From Sideroxydans sp. (lineage in GTDB: Bacteria > Pseudomonadota > Gammaproteobacteria > Burkholderiales > Gallionellaceae), in contig JAVBYP010000238.1 in NCBI GenBank assembly GCA_030823965.1, positions 1 through 13,051 on the forward strand: DNA of 13,051 bases, read 5' to 3'. The translations under genes were made by a program, and so were the position numbers. Each line of letters opens with the position of its first letter. Within the stretch, counting starts at the first letter, position 1. Below the pieces are notes generated by a model that saw nothing but the letters and a program-made list of their open reading frames with translations, was not told the origin of the DNA and searched no databases. Shown piece by piece: positions 5,659-11,828 of the stretch.

Positions 5659-6923
5659 GCGCGACTCTTGCCAAAGGCATCAACTCTTTCAAGGAAGTCA
5701 TCGACACACCCATCGCCAGTTTCTTCTCTAGCTGTGTGCATTGCGGACTTTGTGCAGAAGCCTGTCTGTTCTACACCGAGACGGGGGACGCAAAATACAC
5801 ACCTATCCGTAAACTCGAACCACTGCGCCGTGTGTGGCAGCAGGAGTACACCCTGCTCGGAAAATTGGGCAAGACGCTCGGTTTGAGCAAGCCAGTGACA
5901 GATGCAGAGTTGGAAGCGTGGGAACCGTTGGTCTACGACAGTTGCACACTGTGTGGCCGCTGCGCGATGGTGTGTCCGGTCGGCAACGATCTCACCTATA
6001 TGATCCGTAAGATGCGTGAAGGTATGGCGGCATCAGGTCATGCTCCGGAAGATCTGGTGGGTGCCACCACGCGTGCGGTGACTATCGGCAGTCCAATGGG
6101 CATCAAGTGGCCGGCGGTGTTGGCACAGATCAAACACGTGCAAAACGAGACGGGTATCGAAGTGCCCGTCGAGAAAGAAGGCGCGGATTATCTGGTGCTC
6201 ATGTCGTCGATGGAGATCATCAACTTCCCCGAATATCTGTCCGCACTCAGCCGTATCTTCAAACAAACTGGCGTGAGTTGGACATTGGCACAGGATGCGT
6301 TCGAAGCGACCAACAGCGGTATCCAGATCGGCGCATCCGATCTGGCGCGCGAGATCGTGAGCCGCATCGTAGTGGCCGCCGAAAGACTGAAAGTGAAATG
6401 TGTGATCAGTCCGGAATGCGGTCATGCCTTCACTGCCTTGCGCTGGGAGGGGCCCAACCTGATAGGTAGGCCGTTCCGCTTTGAGGTGAAGCACATCCTC
6501 GAGGTGCTGGACGAGTTGCACACGGCAGGAAGACTCAAGACCAAAGGCAAAGACAAACGCCCGCTGACTTATCACGACCCCTGCCAGATCGCGCGGCGCG
6601 GCGGCGTGGTGGAGCAACCGCGACGCTTGCTGAATGAGGTCGCATCCGACTTCCGCGAGATGCCCGATGCGGGCGTGATGAACTGGTGCTGTGGCGGTGG
6701 TGGCGGTGTCTCCGCCAACTCACGTGCCGAGCCATTACGCTTGCAAGTTTTTAAACACAAGAAAGAGCAGATAGAAGCAACTGGTACGCAGACACTCATC
6801 ACCGCCTGCGCGAATTGTCGCATCGTGATGGAAGAAGGATTGGAGCATCACCACATGAAGGTCGAAGTGATCGGGCTGACCGAATTGCTCGCGCAGTATC
6901 TTGTTGAGGACAACACACCATGA
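5655..6923 (+). CDS. isp2: Isp2: DsrK/HdrD-like iron-sulfur subunit of the hydrogenase
   Basis: 422-residue soluble FeS protein expected on the cytoplasmic side of Isp1. Two [4Fe-4S] ferredoxin-type motifs lie at C27/C30/C33/C37 (CVHCGLCAEAC) and C97/C100/C103/C107 (CTLCGRCAMVCP). The C-terminal half carries one complete CCG domain: C310 (DPC), C345-C346 (WCCGGGGG) and C385/C388 (CANC), the binding motif for the unusual clusters of heterodisulfide reductases. The first CCG repeat is degenerate: only C249 and C255 (SPECGHA) remain. There is no signal peptide and no membrane helix. The ATG at 5655 is chosen because GAGG lies 7 nt upstream and MSATLAKGINSF leads directly into the fold; a TTG at 5601 would lie inside isp1. 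The stop overlaps hynL. Likely role: exchange of electrons with a cytoplasmic thiol/disulfide or sulfur partner, or with quinone through Isp1. Confidence 0.92.
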   Translation: MSATLAKGINSFKEVIDTPIASFFSSCVHCGLCAEACLFYTETGDAKYTPIRKLEPLRRVWQQEYTLLGKLGKTLGLSKPVTDAELEAWEPLVYDSCTLCGRCAMVCPVGNDLTYMIRKMREGMAASGHAPEDLVGATTRAVTIGSPMGIKWPAVLAQIKHVQNETGIEVPVEKEGADYLVLMSSMEIINFPEYLSALSRIFKQTGVSWTLAQDAFEATNSGIQIGASDLAREIVSRIVVAAERLKVKCVISPECGHAFTALRWEGPNLIGRPFRFEVKHILEVLDELHTAGRLKTKGKDKRPLTYHDPCQIARRGGVVEQPRRLLNEVASDFREMPDAGVMNWCCGGGGGVSANSRAEPLRLQVFKHKKEQIEATGTQTLITACANCRIVMEEGLEHHHMKVEVIGLTELLAQYLVEDNTP

Positions 6924-8701
6924 ATGAGCCGACCACAAGACGCATCGTCGTCGATCCCGTCACCCGCATCGAAGGCCATCTGCGCATCGAAGCGGAGACG
7001 GATGCCAGCGGTCGCATCACCCGCGCTTCATCCGCTGGCACCATGGTGCGTGGCATCGAGATCATCCTGCGTGGACGCGACCCACGCGAAGCGTGGGCGC
7101 TAGCGCAACGCATCTGTGGTGTGTGTACTTTGGTGCACGGTATCGCCTCAGTGCGTGCCGTTGAGAACGCATTGAAGATCGAGATACCGAGCAACGCACA
7201 ATTGATCCGCAATCTGATGATCGGTGCGCAATACATCCACGATCATGTGATGCATTTCTATCACCTGCATGCGCTGGACTGGGTGGATGTGGTGTCGGCG
7301 CTGAAGGCCGACCCCAAGGCGACTTCAGCGCTTGCGCAGAGTATCTCTGGCTATGCCAAATCGTCGCCCGGCTACTTCAGCGATGTGCAGAAGAAGCTGA
7401 AAGGTTTCGTCGAGGCAGGACAGTTGGGCATCTTCGCCAACGGATACTGGGGACATCCGGCTTATAAGCTGCCACCCGAAGCCAACCTGATGGCGGTGGC
7501 ACACTATCTGGATGCGTTGGCTTGGCAGCGTGATGTGGTCAAACTGCACGCCGTGTTCGGCGGCAAGAATCCGCATCCCATGTTCCTCGTTGGCGGCGTG
7601 CCTTGCGCCATCAGTATCGATCCCAATCATCAGGGACACGGGAATGGGCCGCATTTCCACGGTGGCAATTCCGGCACTGCGGTGAACGTGGTCGGCTTGC
7701 AAACGGTGCAGAACGCCATCAATCAGATGCGCGAGTTCGTCGATCAGGTCTATGTGCCGGATACGCTCGCTATCGCTGGCTTCTATAAGGATTGGTTCAA
7801 GCAGGGCGAAGGGGTGGGCAACTTCCTCACCTTCGGCGATTTTCCAGCCAAGGGCATGTCCGATCCGTCTTCTTTCCTCATTCCCTCCGGTGTGATCTTG
7901 GACAGAGACTTGAGCAAGATACATCCCATCGACTTGAATGCAGAAGGCGAGATTCAGGAGTTCGTGAGCCATGCGTGGTACGACTATTCCGTTGGCAAAG
8001 CGCAGGGGCTACACCCTTACAAAGGCGAGACCAAGCTGGACTACACCGGACCGAAGCCTCCATACGAACACCTTGATGTGGACAAAGATTATTCATGGAT
8101 GAAGTCGCCGCGCTGGAAGGGTAAGCCAGTCGAAGTCGGTCCGCTGGCGCGCGTGTTGATGATGTATGCGAACGGACATGAGCAGACCAAAGAACTGGTC
8201 GGTATGACCTTGAAGAAATTCGACCTGCCAGTGCAGTCGCTTTATTCAACGATGGGGCGCACGGCGGCTCGCACGCTGGAGACCAAGATCATCGCCGATC
8301 AGATGCAGGGCTGGTACGACCAACTCATCGCCAACATCAAGGCAGGAGATGTGAAGACATTCAACGAAACGAAGTGGGATCCATCAACGTGGCCCAGCCA
8401 CGCGCAAGGCGTGGGTGTCACTGAAGCACCGCGAGGCGCGCTCTCACACTGGATCGTCATCAAAGACCAGAAGATAGACAACTACCAAGCCATCGTGCCC
8501 AGCACGTGGAATGCCGGACCGCGCGATGCTGAAGGGAATCAGGGGCCGTATGAGGCAGCCCTAGAGGGCCACCAACTACACGATGTGAAACAACCCATCG
8601 AAGTCCTGCGCACCATCCATAGCTTCGACCCATGCATCGCCTGCGCGGTGCACGTGACCGACCCGAATGGCGAAGAGTTGGTGCGGGTGAAGGTGATCTG
8701 A
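6920..8701 (+). CDS. hynL: [NiFe]-hydrogenase large subunit, Isp-type (group 1e)
   Basis: 593-residue catalytic subunit that splits or forms H2 at a NiFe(CN)2CO site, exported in a complex with HynS. All signatures are intact: VTRIEGH (14-20), RICGVCTLVH (64-73, ligands C66 and C69), ARGALSHW and VPSTWNAGPRD in the C-terminal third, and SFDPCIACAVH at 568-578 (ligands C572 and C575). The HynD-type protease should cut after H578, removing a 15-residue tail. A His-rich loop, with H237, H240, H245 and H247 among Gly and Asn, follows GGVPCAISID and seems longer than in ordinary uptake enzymes. It has no signal of its own and relies on the Tat signal of HynS. The ATG overlaps the isp2 stop and TGAGGA lies 9 nt upstream. 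It is the last gene of the operon, meeting a convergent gene after 13 bp without an obvious terminator. Confidence 0.97.
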   Translation: MNEPTTRRIVVDPVTRIEGHLRIEAETDASGRITRASSAGTMVRGIEIILRGRDPREAWALAQRICGVCTLVHGIASVRAVENALKIEIPSNAQLIRNLMIGAQYIHDHVMHFYHLHALDWVDVVSALKADPKATSALAQSISGYAKSSPGYFSDVQKKLKGFVEAGQLGIFANGYWGHPAYKLPPEANLMAVAHYLDALAWQRDVVKLHAVFGGKNPHPMFLVGGVPCAISIDPNHQGHGNGPHFHGGNSGTAVNVVGLQTVQNAINQMREFVDQVYVPDTLAIAGFYKDWFKQGEGVGNFLTFGDFPAKGMSDPSSFLIPSGVILDRDLSKIHPIDLNAEGEIQEFVSHAWYDYSVGKAQGLHPYKGETKLDYTGPKPPYEHLDVDKDYSWMKSPRWKGKPVEVGPLARVLMMYANGHEQTKELVGMTLKKFDLPVQSLYSTMGRTAARTLETKIIADQMQGWYDQLIANIKAGDVKTFNETKWDPSTWPSHAQGVGVTEAPRGALSHWIVIKDQKIDNYQAIVPSTWNAGPRDAEGNQGPYEAALEGHQLHDVKQPIEVLRTIHSFDPCIACAVHVTDPNGEELVRVKVI

Positions 8702-8714
8702 GAACAGCTTCTGG

Positions 8715-9539
8715 TCAGTCCGTTGCGGGTAACCGAATAGTGTATTGCCCCGACTTCTCATCCTTCACCAGCACGACCAGTTTGTTCTTTTGCGCGTCTT
8801 CCATCAGATCGCGGAATGATCGGTAGCCATAGAAGGATTCGTTAAAGCCTGGCTTGCGCCGTTGCATGGTGGTCTTGACCATAGAGCCCCAGAGCTTTTC
8901 ATCCGATCCGCGCTCGGAGATAAGACCTTCGACAGTTTCGACAAGGAAGTCCATGGCTTCTTGTTTTTTGTCATCCTCGACTTTGACTTCAGTTGGCTTG
9001 GCAGTTTCGGCTTTCACTTTCGCAGGTGCTTTCTTCGCAGCCTGCTTCTTCTTCGCTTCCTGTACGCGCACAAGATCGTCGTAGAAGATGAACTCGTCAC
9101 AGTTGGCACTCAGCAGATCAGATGTCGAATCTTTCACACCGATGCCGATGACATATTTGTTGTTCTCGCGCAGTTTGGAGACCAACGGTGAGAAATCGGA
9201 ATCGCCGCTGATGATGACGAAGGTGTCGATGTGGGCTTTGGTATAACAAAGGTCGAGGGCATCAACGACCATACGGATGTCGGCGGAATTCTTGCCGCTT
9301 TGTCTCACATGCGGGATCTCGATCAGCTCGAAAGCGGCTTCGTGCATGGTCGCCTTGAATTCTTTGTAACGTTCCCAGTCGCAATAGGCTTTCTTGACCA
9401 CGATGCCGCCTTTCAATAGCAGGCGTTCTAGTACTTTCTTGATATCGAATTGTGCGTACTTTGCATCACGCACGCCCAGCGCCACGTTCTCGAAATCGCA
9501 GAACAGGGCCATGTTGGTGATTTCGGGTTGGTTTGCCAT
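8715..9539 (-). CDS. NYN-domain protein (LabA/DUF88 type) with C-terminal OST-HTH/LOTUS domain
   Basis: 274-residue cytoplasmic protein. Residues about 10-155 form a NYN (PIN-like) nuclease domain with the acidic residues expected of an active site: FCDFEN (D15, N18), SADIRM (D87) and SGDSDF (D113, D115). A Lys/Ala-rich linker follows (about 160-195; KKKQAAKKAPAK). The C-terminal domain (196-270) reads as an OST-HTH/LOTUS fold, including GYRSFRDLMEDAQ and QYTIRL. Such proteins are thought to act on RNA, with the LOTUS part binding it; the substrate is unknown. The ATG at 9539 has a perfect AGGAGG 5 nt upstream. It lies 35 bp after the FAD dehydrogenase gene on the same strand and is probably co-transcribed. 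It converges on hynL. The domain assignment is strong, but the function is not established. Confidence 0.9.
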   Translation of the reverse strand: MANQPEITNMALFCDFENVALGVRDAKYAQFDIKKVLERLLLKGGIVVKKAYCDWERYKEFKATMHEAAFELIEIPHVRQSGKNSADIRMVVDALDLCYTKAHIDTFVIISGDSDFSPLVSKLRENNKYVIGIGVKDSTSDLLSANCDEFIFYDDLVRVQEAKKKQAAKKAPAKVKAETAKPTEVKVEDDKKQEAMDFLVETVEGLISERGSDEKLWGSMVKTTMQRRKPGFNESFYGYRSFRDLMEDAQKNKLVVLVKDEKSGQYTIRLPATD

Positions 9540-9574
9540 ATGCGCCTCCTTTAACGAAACTGCCTACCGCAAGC

Positions 9575-10987
9575 CTACACCACCTTGCCCGGATTCATCA
9601 GCCCATGTGGATCGAGAGTGCGCTTGATATCGCGCATCAATTGCAACTCGATAGCGCTCTTGTAGCGTGTGATCTCTTCGCGCTTCAATTGCCCCAGACC
9701 GTGCTCGGCACTGATGCTGCCGTCAAGCTGTGCGACGACTTCATACACGATGTGGTTCACACCTTGTTCTTGCTGTTCAATGAAGTCGGAGTTCTTTTCT
9801 GCATCCAGCATTGAGATGTTGTAATGGATGTTGCCGTCGCCGATGTGGCCGAAGGCGACGATGCGCACACCGGGATAAGAGGCACGCAAAGCAGTGCTGG
9901 CTTGTGCGATGAATTGCGGCACGCTGCTGATAGGGATGGAGACATCGTGTTTGATGCTGATGCCTTCGGCTTTTTGTGCTTCAGCGATGTTCTTGCGCAG
10001 ACGCCACCAGCGTTCTGCTCTCGTCTCTTCACTGGTGATGTCGAATGCGATGATGCCGTCGCCGAAAGATTTCAGCGATTCCGCTAATGGCACGTCAAGC
10101 GGAGTAGCGAGCACATCCGCCAACTTGGTGATGACGATCCACTCGTGTTTGCTGTCGAATGGTTCGTATGTGTCGCTGATATGTTTGAACACGAGATCGA
10201 GGCAGCTTCTTGAGATGATCTCGAAACCGCTGATCTTATCGCCACAGGTGGCGCGCAGATGCGACAACAGCGCGACCGCCACTTGTGGATCGCGCACAGC
10301 GATGCAAGCCGTGGCGACCGACCTGGGACGCGGGTATAGCTTGAGGACGGCAGCGGTGATGATGCCCAACGTTCCCTCGGCACCTAAGAAAAGATGTTTG
10401 AGGTCGTAACCCGTGTTGTCTTTACGCAGGCTACGCAGTCCATTCCATATTTGCCCATCAGGCAATACAACTTCTAATCCGAGCACAAGGTCGCGCGCAC
10501 TGCCGTAACGCAGTACGCCGATACCTCCTGCGTTGGTCGAGAGATTGCCACCGATCTCGCAATGCGGTGCGATGGCGGTGAGACCGAGCGGGAACAGCCT
10601 ATCGGCTTTGTCTGCCGCTTCGTACAAGGAGGCCAACTTGCAACCTGCTTCGACTGTCATGGTGTAGTTGATGGCATCCACTTTGCGAATGCTGTTCATT
10701 CGAGAGAGATTGATGACGATCTGCTGACTGCCATTTGCCAGAGGTACCGATGCGCCACACAGGCTGGTGTTGCCACCCTGTGGAACGATGGCGATGCCTT
10801 GCGCGACGCACAACTTCACGACATCACTGACTTGCTGCGCCGTGGAAGGGAATACGACGGCTATCGCCTCACCCGCATAACGACCGCGCCAATCTTTGCA
10901 GTAAGGCGCAGCGGCGACACCCGTCAAAACGCCATCGCCGCCAATGATGGCGGCGATGGCACTAAGCAAACTTTCGCTCATCGACAC
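9575..10987 (-). CDS. FAD-linked D-2-hydroxyacid dehydrogenase (D-lactate/glycolate/D-2-hydroxyglutarate type)
   Basis: Flavoprotein of about 470 residues of the vanillyl-alcohol-oxidase fold (FAD_binding_4 plus FAD-oxidase_C). It should oxidise a D-2-hydroxyacid to the 2-oxoacid. The FAD pyrophosphate loop is VPQGGNTSLCG (68-78), followed by GGNLSTNAGG (146-155) and GAEGTLGII (202-210). The C-terminal half carries the metal-site residues of this group: H381 and H388 in GHIGDGNIHYN and E428 in SAEHGLG. It ends in the typical DPHGLMNPGKV. No signal peptide or membrane helix is seen. The start may be GTG at 10987 or ATG at 10981; neither has a clear Shine-Dalgarno, and the upstream cytochrome gene ends only 3 nt away, so translation is probably coupled. 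That neighbour is a plausible membrane electron acceptor. The substrate cannot be fixed from sequence: D-lactate, glycolate and D-2-hydroxyglutarate enzymes share all these motifs. Confidence 0.92.
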   Translation of the reverse strand: MSMSESLLSAIAAIIGGDGVLTGVAAAPYCKDWRGRYAGEAIAVVFPSTAQQVSDVVKLCVAQGIAIVPQGGNTSLCGASVPLANGSQQIVINLSRMNSIRKVDAINYTMTVEAGCKLASLYEAADKADRLFPLGLTAIAPHCEIGGNLSTNAGGIGVLRYGSARDLVLGLEVVLPDGQIWNGLRSLRKDNTGYDLKHLFLGAEGTLGIITAAVLKLYPRPRSVATACIAVRDPQVAVALLSHLRATCGDKISGFEIISRSCLDLVFKHISDTYEPFDSKHEWIVITKLADVLATPLDVPLAESLKSFGDGIIAFDITSEETRAERWWRLRKNIAEAQKAEGISIKHDVSIPISSVPQFIAQASTALRASYPGVRIVAFGHIGDGNIHYNISMLDAEKNSDFIEQQEQGVNHIVYEVVAQLDGSISAEHGLGQLKREEITRYKSAIELQLMRDIKRTLDPHGLMNPGKVV

Positions 10988-10990
10988 GAA

Positions 10991-11746
10991 TCACTGCATC
11001 GGAGGGTCGACGGGCACTGCTTTGCGACGCGGCAATATCCACATCTGATACAACGAAGTGAAGATCATGATGGCGGCAGACATGCTATAGCCGAAACCGC
11101 CGATGATGACGAACCAAGCAAAATTGGGATTCCATTTAGTAAGCCACCATGCCAACACGTCCACCATCAGAAACAGGAACGGCACAGAGATGATGATGGC
11201 CTTGTTCCGCTGCGAGATGCCAGTGGCATAGGTGAATATCCAACCCACAAAGAAAAAGATGAATGAGATGCCGAACAGGTGGATGTGCGAGACGCGTGTC
11301 AACGTGGAGGGAGACTGTCCTTGATCCACATGCAACATCTCATCCATCACCGCCTTGTCGGTAATATTGGCTAGCCCCGGGATGTTCGCATGGCATGGAG
11401 CGCAGTACTGATCCACATCCATCGAAATCTTTTCATCCCATTCTTCTTGCGATGCCCCGCTCTCCGCCCACTTGATCATAGAAAGACGAACTTCTGGAGG
11501 CGCATTGTCTTTCATCGAACCGTTGAGTTTGGCGATCAATTTTGAACCTTCGTCGCGCTTGCCGTAATAACTGTAAACGATGTCATCCACCGACAATCCG
11601 ACTTTGCCATCGGCCATACCATGCGTGAGCATGATCTGACCGCCTGCGAACAACAATCCCAAGCCGATCACCAACAGGTAACCAGAGAAAAGTGTCTTCA
11701 TGGGAAGCGTAAGGTCGGCAAGGGTGAAGCGTTGTATCTCTTTCAT
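10991..11746 (-). CDS. Four-helix membrane protein with one c-type heme motif
   Basis: 251 residues. One helix at about 17-40, a large loop (41-152), then three helices at about 154-175, 183-203 and 209-236. The positive-inside rule (SQRNK between helices 2 and 3, PRRK at the C-terminus) places the large loop in the periplasm. That loop holds a single c-type heme site, C115-A-P-C118-H119. Helix 2 begins SHIHLFG (H154, H156), which could bind another cofactor. I recognise it only as a conserved type seen in betaproteobacteria, often left as hypothetical or misnamed; no characterised function is known to me. It is the first gene of a probable three-gene unit, ending 3 nt before the flavin dehydrogenase, so it may carry electrons from that enzyme to the respiratory chain (inference). 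The ATG at 11746 has GGAGAAGGAA directly upstream. Confidence 0.85.
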   Translation of the reverse strand: MKEIQRFTLADLTLPMKTLFSGYLLVIGLGLLFAGGQIMLTHGMADGKVGLSVDDIVYSYYGKRDEGSKLIAKLNGSMKDNAPPEVRLSMIKWAESGASQEEWDEKISMDVDQYCAPCHANIPGLANITDKAVMDEMLHVDQGQSPSTLTRVSHIHLFGISFIFFFVGWIFTYATGISQRNKAIIISVPFLFLMVDVLAWWLTKWNPNFAWFVIIGGFGYSMSAAIMIFTSLYQMWILPRRKAVPVDPPMQ

Positions 11747-11779
11747 TTCCTTCTCCGTATCAACATTGAAATCCTGCGC

Positions 11780-11810
11780 ATTATATTCTTCTAATATTCA
11801 GAAGGGTCAT
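11780..11810 (-). promoter_or_regulatory. Promoter with a dyad filling a 19-bp spacer, before the cytochrome gene
   Basis: On the minus strand a perfect TATAAT (complement of 11780-11785) is preceded after 19 bp by ATGACC (complement of 11805-11810; four of six -35 bases). Transcription would start near 11773, 26 nt before the ATG. The spacer is almost wholly occupied by the imperfect dyad at 11788-11804. A long spacer filled with a palindrome is the architecture of MerR-family promoters. The -10 is convincing; the -35 is weak. Confidence 0.45.
11788..11804. promoter_or_regulatory. Inverted repeat (putative operator) in the spacer
   Basis: CTTCTAATATTCAGAAG: the outer five bases on each side are perfectly complementary (CTTCT/AGAAG) and one further inner pair matches. 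It lies between the -10 and -35 described above, so a bound protein would either block or realign the promoter. The motif does not match an operator I can name. Confidence 0.4.
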
Positions 11811-11823
11811 AACCCTATCGGGT
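11804..11823. repeat. Three alternating 4-bp arms at equal spacing (GGGT/ACCC/GGGT)
   Basis: GGGT (11804-11807), ACCC (11812-11815) and GGGT (11820-11823) are each separated by 4 bp, so the middle arm can pair with either neighbour. It begins 5 bp after the priA stop codon and ends at the -35 region of the cytochrome promoter. No T-run follows on the minus strand, so it is not a convincing priA terminator. The rest of the 82-bp gap holds only the promoter described here. Confidence 0.3.
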
Positions 11824-11828
11824 AATTA

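Noticed and set aside
7325..7972. Minus-strand open frame (215 codons) inside hynL
   Set aside because: Antisense to a certain hydrogenase gene with all motifs present; no start context.
10562..11266. Plus-strand open frame (234 codons) across the FAD dehydrogenase and cytochrome genes
   Set aside because: Antisense to two well-supported genes, rich in His/Arg/Asp as expected of an antisense frame, and without a known motif.
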